Shown here: positions 1 to 9,251 of the stretch, piece after piece
Numbering within the stretch: position 1 is the stretch's first letter
How the letters are laid out: every line of letters begins with the position of its first letter
From: DASQDN01 sp963833675
GTDB lineage: Bacteria > Acidobacteriota > Terriglobia > Bryobacterales > Bryobacteraceae
NCBI GenBank assembly: GCA_963833675.1
Contig: CAWHYW010000040.1
Span: 43,022-107,021, forward strand
Direction: 5' to 3'
DNA: 64,000 bases
Notes under the pieces: generated by a model
Databases searched by the model: none
Told to the model about the DNA's origin: nothing
The model's input: only the letters and a program-made list of their open reading frames with translations
Made by a program: the position numbers and the translations under genes

Positions 1-789
1 TGAGATGCGCTTCGGATAGTGTTGTTGAGGCGGAGAGGGCGCAACGCGTCAATGATGGGCTCGAGCGCCGAATCTTCGTCGCAGCGAAAGAAAAATGCCT
101 GAAAATAGTCGGGCGCCGGCATCAACCACACCGTCATCCGAGTAACGACGCCGAGATTCGATTGGGAGAATAAGCCGTCGAGCGTCGGCCCGACGCCCCA
201 ACGATACACCGGTCCGGCTTTGGCGTTTGCGAATCGCGCAAATCCAGTTTCGGCGCAGTCACCGTCCGGTAACACAACCTCCAGGGCACATGAGTTCGCG
301 AAGTGGTCGCCGTAGGGTGTGTGGCCGAAGCCTCGTTCCATCGTATTCCCGATGAGGCTGGATTCGGGAGTAGATCCGGTGGCATCGATCCATAACCTTG
401 ATTTATTCTGCTGAAGAAATTCGATGACCTGCCGCTGCGTTACTCCCAGGCTCAACCGTGATATAGGCGAGTTCTTCACTGAAATCCAGGATCCGGTTCA
501 TCCGGCGCAAATCAAGGATGACGCAGTTGTCCTCGACCGGCACTCGCGACCCGTAGCCCCAGTTGAATCCGCTGCTGATTACGTAAACAGGAGTGCGGTG
601 CTTGTTGGCGATCCGAAGGGAGAGCTGTATGTGTTCGCGTGTGGCGGGCCGCAGAACCGCGGGCACGCGCTGCCGGGTTTCAAATGTGGAAGTGCCGAAA
701 GCCTGCAGAGTTGGCGGATCCGTGAGCACATGCTCCGAACCCAATACTTCCGACCATTCGTGAAGCGCCTGCTGGAACGCAGGGATCAT
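1..789 (-). CDS. FAD-linked oxidase, 4-cresol dehydrogenase/VAO-like (frameshifted, partial)
   Basis: This is a flavin oxidoreductase of the vanillyl-alcohol oxidase / 4-cresol dehydrogenase type. The FAD-binding PCMH domain is seen: RTPVYVISSGFNWGYGS near residue 70, MNRIL with EELAYITVEPG, then in a second frame GNTMERGFGHTPYGDHF and QSNLGVVTRMTVWLMP. These blocks follow the family order. The frame changes near 443-447, where the minus strand reads GAGCCTGGGAGTAACG. Removing one base joins EPG to VTQRQ as in relatives, so this is a one-base insertion in a G run, either a real mutation or a read error. The C-terminal substrate domain lies beyond the left edge. The start at 789 is 64 bases downstream of the acyltransferase-like gene on the same strand, so the two are probably co-transcribed. 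The substrate (a phenol or similar) is inferred from family only. Confidence 0.75.
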
Positions 790-853
790 GTGGACGAGCC
801 CTCCTGTTTGACGCCGCCGCCCCTCGCGCTTGCAGGCGGCGTCGTCAGATCAG

Positions 854-1714
854 CTAGGCAGCGGCGTAGGCCGGCATAGCTGCTGAATCGACAGTAGCAA
901 ATGCCGGATGCGCGCCAAACCGATCGGGAAGCATTTGAGCGCCCAGTTGTGCACAGATAACAGGCACCTCCAACATTTTCAGCCGGATGTCATCCATCCA
1001 ACGCTGAAAGCGTGGAGCAGTGTGCCTGGAATCAAACCTGAGAATTTCCATCTCGCAGTCGTACTGCGGATCGTAATAACGAGGCAGGATCTGGCCGGCG
1101 ATACCCATCGCGACTCCACCGAGACGCTTCAGGATCGAGGCCGAGCAATTCCTGACGGTAGCCGTACTCACGCCAATACACCCGCCGAGCATATTGGCGA
1201 GCGTGTAGGTTGCGAGCGCGATACGCAGCGCTTCGGTGGTGCAGCGTTGTTCGTGACTTACAGCCCATCCGCCCACTTCGGCATAAGCCAAACCGAGCTT
1301 CCGCGCGAAGGAAATCTCGGCTTCCACCGCCGATTCGAGCAATCTGCCCCACTTAGGACTGGAGGCAAGCGCCGAATGGGTAACTTCAAGATTGTGGTAG
1401 GAGACGGATCTGGGGTGAGCCAGGTATCGGGAGCAGCCGCTCACATTCCGATCTTTGTCGAGCGTTAGCAAGTGCCAGCTTCGCGTATCTACCGGGAGCT
1501 CATGCCTGCCGTCGGGAGTTAACTGTTCGGAATGGATTGCGCCGTCTTCGAGATAGAGCGCGCCACGAAGACGCTGCATCCCGGACAAGAATTGTTTGTA
1601 GTTGAGAGGATTCACGGTAGCACGCGCGAAAGCCTCAGGAACGACAGAAAGTGATGGGGCCAACAGCACCATTTGATGCGGGGTTGAGTGTCGGTTAGAT
1701 AATGTCAGGTCCAT
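854..1714 (-). CDS. GNAT-fold acyltransferase, autoinducer-synthase/FeeM-like (tentative)
   Basis: About 286 residues. I do not recognise an exact family. The central part resembles the GNAT fold of acyl-homoserine-lactone and N-acyl-amino-acid synthases: an early arginine-rich segment (QRLRGALYLEDG), a strand giving WHLLTLDKDRNVSGCSRYL, a helix EAEISFARKLGL followed by AEVGGWAV, and a later NCSASILKRLGG where these enzymes bind the acyl carrier. No signal peptide or membrane segment is visible. I chose the ATG at 1714; a TTG at 1729 in the same frame would add five residues. A 10-base direct repeat overlaps the start codon. The flavin oxidase follows 64 bases downstream, suggesting a small pathway that makes and oxidises an acylated aromatic or amine; that is inference only. 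Confidence 0.45.
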   Translation of the reverse strand: MDLTLSNRHSTPHQMVLLAPSLSVVPEAFARATVNPLNYKQFLSGMQRLRGALYLEDGAIHSEQLTPDGRHELPVDTRSWHLLTLDKDRNVSGCSRYLAHPRSVSYHNLEVTHSALASSPKWGRLLESAVEAEISFARKLGLAYAEVGGWAVSHEQRCTTEALRIALATYTLANMLGGCIGVSTATVRNCSASILKRLGGVAMGIAGQILPRYYDPQYDCEMEILRFDSRHTAPRFQRWMDDIRLKMLEVPVICAQLGAQMLPDRFGAHPAFATVDSAAMPAYAAA

Positions 1715-1729
1715 GCATACACGCAGCAA

Positions 1730-2143
1730 GCTCTAGATTTTTCAAATGCATACACCCTTCCAAGGCGCTATACCGCGGGACAAGATCCCGGTCAGAGGTA
1801 GTGCATTTGCGCCCTGAGGAATTTCGACGTTCGCCCATTGTCCAGCCCGAGTTGGTGTTCTGAACCAATCAAAGCCAGCACCGGGGTCAGGCCTGAACCG
1901 TTTGCCTTTTTGCCTGCTGAGACTCCATTAGTACCATCAAGTGCCTGGTACTGGCAAGTCCAACTCTTGCGGGAGTTATCACCTCGCCTGCGCCACTTTT
2001 CACCCTCACAACGTGGTCGAGAATACTTGTTGTATAGGACTCAAGCGTCCACAGGACTAAGGTGAATTGCTTATATTACCTTAGATCGGGGGCAGGACAA
2101 CCAGATTTTTTCGGTAAGTTGGGGTTACACTACTCTGAAACCC
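1730..2143. other. Intergenic region with an IS/REP-end-like motif
   Basis: There is no convincing gene in these ~410 bases between the minus-strand acyltransferase and the plus-strand cupin gene. It holds one copy of a 10-base direct repeat (1746-1755; the other copy is at 1713-1722), a short inverted repeat at 1776-1790, and the motif CCGGGGTCAGGCCTGAACCG at 1881-1900, which contains a perfect 10-base palindrome. Motifs of this kind are often seen at the ends of REP-associated or IS200-like elements, but no transposase remnant is visible. Confidence 0.4.
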
Positions 2144-2515
2144 ATGCCGAAATTTATTGCCAAGGCAACCCGTATCGAGGCCGCCGGGAACAAGCCGAAG
2201 CTCATAGATGAATACGTAGGTCGAGTGAACTCTTCGAACGCGATGTTGAGCATCGCTCACATGCGTAGTCCGGAAGGCTGGATGGAACCTGGCCAGACAC
2301 CGGATTTCGACGAATATACCATTGTGCTTAAAGGCACATTACGAGTTGACTACCGGGATGGTGTCCTCGATGTGAGCAGCGGCCAGGCCGTTTTATGCGA
2401 GAAAGGCGAATGGGTGCGCTACAGTACTCCAGGGACAGGCGGCGCCGAATACATTGCGGTATGTTCACCTGCGTTCTCCATCGAAACCGTTCACCGCGAC
2501 ACCGGGACCTCATAA
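2144..2515 (+). CDS. Cupin-domain protein
   Basis: 123 residues forming a single small cupin barrel, with no signal peptide. Motif 1 is seen as PGQTPDFDEYTIVLKGTLRV and motif 2 as GQAVLCEKGEWVRYSTPG. The glutamate and glycines of the cupin signature are present, but the histidines that bind metal in most cupins are missing from both motifs (Asp/Phe and Arg stand in their place). It may therefore be a metal-free binding or sensory cupin, or bind metal differently. ATG at 2144 is the first in-frame methionine before the conserved region; no strong ribosome binding site is seen. It lies upstream of metK on the same strand but 184 bases away, with a possible separate metK promoter between them, so joint function is not implied. 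Confidence 0.7.
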   Translation: MPKFIAKATRIEAAGNKPKLIDEYVGRVNSSNAMLSIAHMRSPEGWMEPGQTPDFDEYTIVLKGTLRVDYRDGVLDVSSGQAVLCEKGEWVRYSTPGTGGAEYIAVCSPAFSIETVHRDTGTS

Positions 2516-2537
2516 CGCTCCGTTCAGGAGAGACGGA

Positions 2538-2567
2538 TTGAATAGTTCCCTTCCGCTTCGCTACACT
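2538..2567 (+). promoter_or_regulatory. Possible sigma70-type promoter for metK
   Basis: TTGAAT at 2538-2543 and TACACT at 2562-2567 are separated by 18 bases, a good match to the -35/-10 pattern. They sit about 130 bases upstream of the metK start, downstream of the cupin stop. This is a pattern match only. No riboswitch was recognised in the leader. Confidence 0.3.
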
Positions 2568-2699
2568 ATGATCTTTGGTTGCCTCATAGGTATTCCACTC
2601 ACCTGGGTCCAGAGAGCCAATATATCGGCACGTCACGAATAGACGGCCGGTCCGATGTCCTTCTGCGGCATCAATTCTTGACACATCAAAGGAAGTTGA

Positions 2700-3863
2700 A
2701 TGGCAGACAATCGGCATATTTTCACCTCGGAGTCGGTTACCGAAGGCCATCCGGATAAGATGGCGGACCAGATTTCGGACGCGGTTCTTGACGCAGTATT
2801 GAAAGATGACCCCATGGGTCGGGTGGCTTGCGAGGTGCTCGTTACCACGGGTTCCTGCATCGTCGCGGGCGAAATCACGACGACGACTTATGTTGACGTT
2901 CCGAAGCTTGCTCGCGAGGTGATCGCCGACATCGGATTCACGGACGCGGCGTATGGCTTCGACGCGAAGACGTGCGGCGTTTTTAACGTAATCCAGGCCC
3001 AATCGCCGGATATTGCGATGGGCGTGGATACCGGCGGCGCGGGCGATCAGGGTTTAATGTTCGGCTACGCCTGTGATGAGACGGCCGAATTGATGCCCTT
3101 GCCCATTATGCTGGCGCACAAGCTTACTCAGCGTCTTAGTCAGGCCCGTCGCAGCGGGGAACTGAACTTCCTCCGTCCGGATGGGAAGAGCCAGGTCAGC
3201 GTCGAGTACGTGAACGGCAAGCCCACTCGCATCGATGCGGTCGTGATCTCGACTCAGCATCACGACACGGTTTCGACGGAAGAACTTCGCGAGAAGGTGC
3301 GCAAGCACATTATCGACGCCGTTGTTCCAGCCAACATGGTCGATGCGGAGACGAAGTATCACATCAATCCGACTGGCCGGTTTGTGATCGGCGGACCGCA
3401 CGGAGATACGGGTCTGACCGGGCGCAAAATCATTGTCGATACTTACGGCGGCATGGGTCGTCATGGCGGCGGAGCGTTTTCCGGCAAGGACCCGACAAAG
3501 GTCGATCGCTCGGCATGCTACATGGCTCGCTACATCGCCAAGAACATCGTGGCTGCCGGCCTCGCCTCCCGCTGTGAAGTACAACTCGCCTACGCGATTG
3601 GTGTTGCCGAACCGGTGTCGGTAACGGTCTACACATTCGGAACGGGCAAAATTGCGGAAACCCGTATCGAGGAACTGATTCGCAAGTATTTCCCGCTGAC
3701 TCCGAAAGGCATCATTGACCATCTGAAATTGCGTCGCCCGATTTATCGCAAAACGGCGGCCTTCGGTCATTTTGGCCGGTCGGAGGATGGTTTCAGTTGG
3801 GAGGTCACTGATAAAGCGGAGGCGCTTCAGTCAGAGCTTCCGGTAGCGGTGGCTGCCCATTAA
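2700..3863 (+). CDS. metK: S-adenosylmethionine synthase
   Basis: 387 residues, normal full length. It makes S-adenosylmethionine from ATP and methionine in the cytoplasm, releasing phosphate and pyrophosphate. Signatures are complete: VTEGHPDK at residues 13-20 (ATP binding), GAGDQG at 113-118, and the phosphate-binding loop GGGAFSGKDPTKVDRSA from about 257. The start ATG is preceded by AGGAAG at a suitable distance. A hairpin just after the stop (3879-3919) may end the transcript. The gene is intact and its assignment is unambiguous. Confidence 0.97.
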   Translation: MADNRHIFTSESVTEGHPDKMADQISDAVLDAVLKDDPMGRVACEVLVTTGSCIVAGEITTTTYVDVPKLAREVIADIGFTDAAYGFDAKTCGVFNVIQAQSPDIAMGVDTGGAGDQGLMFGYACDETAELMPLPIMLAHKLTQRLSQARRSGELNFLRPDGKSQVSVEYVNGKPTRIDAVVISTQHHDTVSTEELREKVRKHIIDAVVPANMVDAETKYHINPTGRFVIGGPHGDTGLTGRKIIVDTYGGMGRHGGGAFSGKDPTKVDRSACYMARYIAKNIVAAGLASRCEVQLAYAIGVAEPVSVTVYTFGTGKIAETRIEELIRKYFPLTPKGIIDHLKLRRPIYRKTAAFGHFGRSEDGFSWEVTDKAEALQSELPVAVAAH

Positions 3864-3878
3864 TTCTGCTATTTCCCG

Positions 3879-3919
3879 AGGCTGGACCGAACGCGCCCAT
3901 TGGTGCTGGGGTCCAGCCT
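3879..3919 (+). terminator. Hairpin after metK, possible terminator
   Basis: AGGCTGGACC (3879-3888) pairs perfectly with GGTCCAGCCT (3910-3919), giving a 10-base-pair stem with a 21-base loop, 15 bases past the metK stop. No long T run follows, so it may be a weak or Rho-assisted end or an RNA-stabilising structure. Confidence 0.4.
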
Positions 3920-4020
3920 GATGTTTCCCGCCAGAACTGATCTAGAATGGATGTAGCCGGAGTACCTTTCCGTAACCGGCTGCGTCCCTCAAAACCATAG
4001 CCCTAGCGAATTACCTGAAC

Positions 4021-5319
4021 ATGCCCCTCATTGAAGGCTGCAAGCACGAAGTTGAAATCATCGTCCCGCTGGACGAAGTGAATCATGAGACGGAGCACGT
4101 CGTTACGGATGTGCAGAAGAAGGCTCACCTGCCCGGATTTCGTCCCGGAAAAGCGCCGGTAAGCATTATCAAGAGCCGTTTCAAAGATGCCATCCGCCAG
4201 GACGTGCTCGAACATATTGTGCCAAAAGCGTTCCGCAAAAAAGCGGACGAGGAGCACTGGAATGTTGTCGGCACCCCCAATGTGACCGACGTCCATTTTC
4301 ACGATGGCGAACCTTTGCGCTTCAAAGCCCAGTTTGAAATCGCGCCCGAATTCGATGTCAGCAATTACCGGGGTGTGGAAGTACCTTATGCCGAGCCGCA
4401 GGTCAGCGAGGAAGACGTAAGCAAGCGCATTGAAGAAATTCGCGAGCGGAAGTCCGAGTACGTTAACGAGGATCCACGACCGCTGGCGTTGGGAGATCAT
4501 GCTCTCATCGCGATCGAGAGTGTCGCCGGCATCGAAGGGCAAGCGATTCAAAGCGACGATATGGCGATTCACCTCGGCAATCCTGAAACGATGCCCGAGT
4601 TTAATGAGCATCTGGTAGGAATGTCTCCGGAGGATGAGAAGGAATTCGACGTCACTTACCCCGCAGACTATGGACAGCAACGATTAGCCGGAAAGACGGT
4701 CAGGTTTAAAGTCCGTGTGAAGGCGGTTCGCCGCAAAGAACTGCCGGAGATGAATGACGAATTTGCTCGCGATCTCGGCGATTATCAGAATCTCGATGAA
4801 CTGCGCGAAGCCATTCGCAAGGTCATCTTCGCCGAGCGAGAGTTTGCGGCGCAGCAGGAAGCGAAAGGAAAGATTGTGGATTCGCTGGTAGCCAGCCATG
4901 AGTTCCCGGTTCCGCAAGCTTACGTCGATTTTCAGATCGAAAGTAACGTGCGACGTTCCGTGCGGGAGATCACCGGGCGGGATATGGACCTCCGTTCCCT
5001 GAACCTCGATTGGAATAAGCTGCGCGAGCAACAGGGGGAGCGCGCGACGCAAGATGTAAAAGCTTCGCTGTTGCTCGAGAAGGTCGCCGACGCCGAATCG
5101 ATTCATGCCACGAATGACGAAGTGGATCGTGAGTTGCAGCGGATTGCCAAAGCCGAGCGTGAGGCGGTTGCAGCGCTTCGGATGCGGTTTGAGAAGGACG
5201 GAACTCTGGGGCGGATCGCTTCCCGGATCCGGACGGAGAAGGTGTTGAACTTTCTGTTTGAGCATGCGCGTAAGGTAACCCCGGTTGAGACCGCACCCGA
5301 ACCGCCCGCTGCCGAATAG
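4021..5319 (+). CDS. tig: Trigger factor (ribosome-associated chaperone/PPIase)
   Basis: 432 residues. Trigger factor binds the ribosome near the exit tunnel and folds nascent chains. The ribosome-docking signature is seen as LPGFRPGKAP at residues 37-46. The middle (about 150-240) is the FKBP-type prolyl isomerase domain, with ALGDHALIAIES and the YPADYGQ segment. The rest is the helical chaperone domain, ending in a proline/glutamate tail. ATG at 4021 fits the family N-terminus. It heads the tig-clpX-lon set usual in bacteria, but clpP, which normally follows tig, is missing: only 166 bases separate this gene from clpX. Confidence 0.95.
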   Translation: MPLIEGCKHEVEIIVPLDEVNHETEHVVTDVQKKAHLPGFRPGKAPVSIIKSRFKDAIRQDVLEHIVPKAFRKKADEEHWNVVGTPNVTDVHFHDGEPLRFKAQFEIAPEFDVSNYRGVEVPYAEPQVSEEDVSKRIEEIRERKSEYVNEDPRPLALGDHALIAIESVAGIEGQAIQSDDMAIHLGNPETMPEFNEHLVGMSPEDEKEFDVTYPADYGQQRLAGKTVRFKVRVKAVRRKELPEMNDEFARDLGDYQNLDELREAIRKVIFAEREFAAQQEAKGKIVDSLVASHEFPVPQAYVDFQIESNVRRSVREITGRDMDLRSLNLDWNKLREQQGERATQDVKASLLLEKVADAESIHATNDEVDRELQRIAKAEREAVAALRMRFEKDGTLGRIASRIRTEKVLNFLFEHARKVTPVETAPEPPAAE

Positions 5320-5485
5320 TCCTGGATCGGCGCAGAAGGCTACACGATATAGAAGATAAGAATGGACTTAGATTGCATCAGAAACGACTGATGGACGAAA
5401 ATCGCAGTTCAGGCGATAATAGTCAATAACAGGAGAAGAGATCGAGGGTAGGTCGCAGTGTTGCTGCTCTCGACGGAGTTAATTT

Positions 5486-6754
5486 GTGAAGCGTGCCGGA
5501 ACCGACGACTCATTGCGTTGCTCGTTTTGTCATAAGAGTCAGGACGTCGTAGGTAAGTTGATCTCCTCCCCCAGCGATTACCCTCGCGCCTACATCTGCG
5601 ATGAATGTATCGCCGTATGCAACTCTATCCTGGAGGACGACCGCCAGGATCAACCATACGGCGCACCCCATAAGCTGCCTAAGCCGCTGGAATTGAAGGA
5701 ATATCTTGACCAGTACGTAATTGGGCAGGAAGCCACCAAGAAGAAACTCGCTGTCGCGGTATACAACCACTACAAGCGAATTCAGATGAACAAACAGCGC
5801 GGAGGCGATGTCGAGCTTTCAAAGTCGAACATTCTCCTGATCGGACCTACGGGTACGGGTAAGACTCTGCTTGCGCAGACTCTGGCGCGAATCCTGGACG
5901 TTCCGTTTGCGATTGTCGATGCGACCACCCTGACTGAGGCCGGTTATGTGGGCGAAGATGTCGAAAACATCGTACTTCGCCTGCTCCAGAACTCCGATTG
6001 GGATGTCCAGCGGTGTCAGCAGGGCATTATTTATATCGATGAGATCGACAAGATAGGCCGTAAGGACGAGAACCCCTCGATCACACGCGACGTTTCCGGA
6101 GAAGGCGTTCAACAGGCGCTCCTGAAGATTCTCGAAGGCACGATAGCCAATGTGCCGCCGCAGGGAGGGCGCAAGCATCCCCATCAGGAATTTACGCCGG
6201 TCGATACGACGAATATTCTGTTCATCTGCGGAGGCGCATTTGTCGGTCTCGATAAGGTGATATCCCGGCGTGTCGGGACTCGCGCTATGGGGTTCTCGGG
6301 ACCGGAGGACAACGCCGACAGTGTCCGCCGCCCGCATCCCCGCCGCGACATGACACTGATGGAGCAAATCCAGCCTGTCGATTTGATTAAATTCGGCTTC
6401 ATTCCGGAGTTTATCGGCCGCCTGCCGGTGGTCGGCATGCTGGAGGATCTCGACCGCGAAGCGCTGGTCCAAATTTTAACGAAGCCGAAGAACTCGATCA
6501 TCCGTCAGTATCAGAAGCTGTTCGAGTTTGAAAATGTTAGACTGAGATTTACCGACGACGCGTTGGAGGCTATCGCTCAGCTTGCAATGGAGCGCAAGGT
6601 CGGAGCTCGCGGCTTACGGATGATCTTGGAAGATCTGATGTTGGATCTGATGTACTATCTCCCCTCGTACAAGAAAGTCAGGGAGTTCCTGGTTACGAAA
6701 GAGATGGTGCTTACGCAAAAGATCAACGTCACGCTACTTGAAAAGGCGGGCTAG
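5486..6754 (+). CDS. clpX: ATP-dependent Clp protease ATP-binding subunit ClpX
   Basis: 422 residues, a hexameric AAA+ unfoldase that delivers proteins to ClpP. The start is GTG at 5486, preceded by GGAG at good spacing. The N-terminal C4 zinc finger (CSFC near residue 12, then CDEC) is present. Walker A is GPTGTGKT, Walker B IIYIDEID, and the arginine/sensor region VGARGLRMILE. The loop that docks on ClpP, usually IGF, reads AMGFSG here, so ClpP contact is probably retained even though clpP is not adjacent. lon follows after 55 bases on the same strand, presumably in the same transcript. Confidence 0.96.
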   Translation: MKRAGTDDSLRCSFCHKSQDVVGKLISSPSDYPRAYICDECIAVCNSILEDDRQDQPYGAPHKLPKPLELKEYLDQYVIGQEATKKKLAVAVYNHYKRIQMNKQRGGDVELSKSNILLIGPTGTGKTLLAQTLARILDVPFAIVDATTLTEAGYVGEDVENIVLRLLQNSDWDVQRCQQGIIYIDEIDKIGRKDENPSITRDVSGEGVQQALLKILEGTIANVPPQGGRKHPHQEFTPVDTTNILFICGGAFVGLDKVISRRVGTRAMGFSGPEDNADSVRRPHPRRDMTLMEQIQPVDLIKFGFIPEFIGRLPVVGMLEDLDREALVQILTKPKNSIIRQYQKLFEFENVRLRFTDDALEAIAQLAMERKVGARGLRMILEDLMLDLMYYLPSYKKVREFLVTKEMVLTQKINVTLLEKAG

Positions 6755-6809
6755 CCAGCCCGCCGACCAGCCGGCGCGAAACGCTTCGCAATTCTGCACC
6801 AAAACACCC

Positions 6810-9233
6810 ATGCTCACCTCGAAAGAGAAATCCGACACCAGACGATTGCCGATGATGCCGATCAGGGACGTCGTCATCTTTCCGTACATGATGACGCCGT
6901 TCGTGGTGGGACGCGATTCGAGTGTGCGGGCGCTCGAAGAAGCGCTGGCCGGCGATAAAAAGATCTTTCTCGCTACGCAACACGATGCGAGCGTCGACGA
7001 GCCTCGGCCGGACGAAATTTACTCGGTCGGAACGATCGCGAATATCGTTCAGAGCCTGAAACTGCCCGATGGGAACATCAAGGTGCTCGTTGAAGGTGTC
7101 GAGCGCGCCAAAGTGGTTTCCGTTGGCGAGGATGAAGGATTCTTCCGGGCAGTGGTTCGGACGTTTCAGTACCGAGTCGAGCCAGGAACGCAACTGGATG
7201 GCCTCACGAGCCGCGTGACGGGACTCTTCGAGCAGTACGTCAAGCTGAGCCAGAATCTCAACTACGAGACGATGATCGCGGCGATCCGGGTCGATGAGCC
7301 AGGGAAACTGGCTGACACGGTAGGCGCGAATCTACAGCTCAATATCGAGGAGAAGCAGGAGCTTCTCGAGATCTTCGATCCCATCGATCGGCTGACTCGT
7401 GTCGCTGAGATGCTGGACATCGAAATCGAGAAACTCAACGTCGATCGAACCATTCAGGGGCGCGTAAAGCGCCAGATGGAACGCGCTCAGAAGGAATATT
7501 ACCTCAACGAAAAGATCAAGGCGATCCAAAAGGAGTTGGGTCGCGGCGAAAAGAGCGAATTCGACGAGCTGAAGAAAAAGATCGAGTCCGCAGGCATGAC
7601 AAAGGACGCCTATGACAAGGCGATTGCCGAGTTAAAGCGTCTGGAGCAGATGCCGCCCATGTCCGCCGAATCGACGGTTTCGCGAAACTATCTCGACTGG
7701 CTGCTTGCCGTGCCGTGGAAGAAGAAGAGCAAGGAGATTCGCGATCTCAACTTCGCCCAGGAAGTGCTCGAATCCGACCATTACGGACTGGAGAAGATCA
7801 AGGAGCGAATTCTCGAATTTCTCGCGGTACGACGGCTGGTCAAGAATCCGAAGGGGTCGATTCTCTGTTTTGTCGGGCCTCCCGGAGTAGGAAAAACTTC
7901 GCTGGGAATGTCGATCGCCAAGGCGACCGGACGGAAGTTTGTTCGCATGTCGCTCGGCGGGGTACGGGACGAAGCCGAAATCCGAGGTCACCGGCGCACG
8001 TACATCGGCGCGCTGCCGGGCCAACTCATCCAGATGATGAAGAAGGCAGGCACGAAGAATCCCGTCTTCATGCTCGATGAAGTCGACAAAATGTCGATGG
8101 ACTTTCGTGGCGATCCATCGGCCGCGTTGCTCGAGGTGCTCGATCCCGAACAGAATTTCATGTTTGTGGATCACTACCTGGATGTCGAATATGATCTCAG
8201 CCAGGTATTTTTCATCGCAACGGCGAACGTGATGCACACGATTCCTCCCGCTTTGCAGGACCGCATGGAGGTAATTCGTCTTTCGGGCTATACCGAGCTC
8301 GAGAAGATGGAGATTGCCAAGCGTTTTCTGGTCCGAAAGCAGATGGAAGCAACCGGGATGCTGGAAAAGAACGTCCGGTTTACTGACGAAGGTCTGCAGT
8401 CGCTGATTCAGCACTATACGCGCGAAGCCGGAGTTCGTAATCTGGAGCGTGAGATTGGGAACGTCTGCCGCAAAATCGCCCGCAAAGTGGTAAACAGCAT
8501 GAAGGGCGAGACGAGCGCGCCCGACCTTCCACAGGTTGTGATTCAGCCGCAAACCGTGACAGAATTGTTGGGACCCCAAAAGTTCCGCGATCTTCAAGCC
8601 GATAAGAAGAATGAGGTCGGCGCGGTAACGGGTTTGGCCTGGACCGAAGTCGGCGGCCAGATTCTGACCACCGAGGCGACGACTATGGAAGGCCGGGGCA
8701 AATTAAGTACTACCGGCAAATTGGGTGATGTAATGCAGGAATCGGCACATGCCGCGATGAGCTATCTGCGCTCTCGCGCGCACCTGTTCGGCCTGCCGCG
8801 GGACTTTTATCGCCATCTCGATATTCACGTTCACGTGCCCGAAGGCGCGATCCCGAAGGATGGACCCTCCGCTGGCATCACGATTGCAACATCAATCGTG
8901 AGTGCCTTGACAGGAATTCCGGTTCGTGGGGATGTTGCCATGACTGGCGAGATCACGTTGAGGGGTCGTGTTCTGCCGATCGGCGGATTGAAAGAGAAGC
9001 TAATGGCCGCCCACCGCCACGGTATTTTCGAAGCGGTCCTTCCGAGGGATAATGAGAAGGATCTGCCGGATATTCCGGAGGCCATCCGAAAGGATATGAG
9101 TCTTCACTTCGTCGAGACCATGGACGAGGTGTTGAAGATTGCGCTCGAGCGCGAGTTAGAGGCGTTGCCGTTGCCGGCGAATCCGGCAATCGAGCTGCCG
9201 GCTCGTACGAGCGAAGAGAAATTAACGCACTAA
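6810..9233 (+). CDS. lon: ATP-dependent serine protease Lon
   Basis: 807 residues from the ATG at 6810. An upstream in-frame TTG at 6738 overlaps clpX and adds residues unlike Lon, so it is rejected. Lon degrades misfolded and regulatory cytoplasmic proteins. Order of domains: N-terminal substrate domain beginning LPMMPIRDVVIFPYM, a coiled region, the AAA+ module (Walker A GPPGVGKT at about 356, Walker B FMLDEVDKM), and the protease domain with the Ser-Lys pair: serine 687 in DGPSAG and lysine 728 in GGLKEK. All catalytic residues are present. It is 18 bases upstream of the engB start and probably shares its transcript. Confidence 0.97.
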   Translation: MLTSKEKSDTRRLPMMPIRDVVIFPYMMTPFVVGRDSSVRALEEALAGDKKIFLATQHDASVDEPRPDEIYSVGTIANIVQSLKLPDGNIKVLVEGVERAKVVSVGEDEGFFRAVVRTFQYRVEPGTQLDGLTSRVTGLFEQYVKLSQNLNYETMIAAIRVDEPGKLADTVGANLQLNIEEKQELLEIFDPIDRLTRVAEMLDIEIEKLNVDRTIQGRVKRQMERAQKEYYLNEKIKAIQKELGRGEKSEFDELKKKIESAGMTKDAYDKAIAELKRLEQMPPMSAESTVSRNYLDWLLAVPWKKKSKEIRDLNFAQEVLESDHYGLEKIKERILEFLAVRRLVKNPKGSILCFVGPPGVGKTSLGMSIAKATGRKFVRMSLGGVRDEAEIRGHRRTYIGALPGQLIQMMKKAGTKNPVFMLDEVDKMSMDFRGDPSAALLEVLDPEQNFMFVDHYLDVEYDLSQVFFIATANVMHTIPPALQDRMEVIRLSGYTELEKMEIAKRFLVRKQMEATGMLEKNVRFTDEGLQSLIQHYTREAGVRNLEREIGNVCRKIARKVVNSMKGETSAPDLPQVVIQPQTVTELLGPQKFRDLQADKKNEVGAVTGLAWTEVGGQILTTEATTMEGRGKLSTTGKLGDVMQESAHAAMSYLRSRAHLFGLPRDFYRHLDIHVHVPEGAIPKDGPSAGITIATSIVSALTGIPVRGDVAMTGEITLRGRVLPIGGLKEKLMAAHRHGIFEAVLPRDNEKDLPDIPEAIRKDMSLHFVETMDEVLKIALERELEALPLPANPAIELPARTSEEKLTH

Positions 9234-9251
9234 GGAATCTCCGGAGAGAAC

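Noticed and set aside
2516..2699. SAM or SAH riboswitch upstream of metK
   Set aside because: No conserved riboswitch core could be recognised by eye; a covariance-model search would be needed.
3054..3770. Long minus-strand frame opposite metK
   Set aside because: It mirrors codon structure of metK and has no family features; same reasoning for the long antisense frames over rho, lon, tig and the surface proteins.
6738..6809. Upstream TTG start for lon
   Set aside because: The extra 24 residues overlap clpX and are unlike Lon N-termini; ATG at 6810 fits the family.
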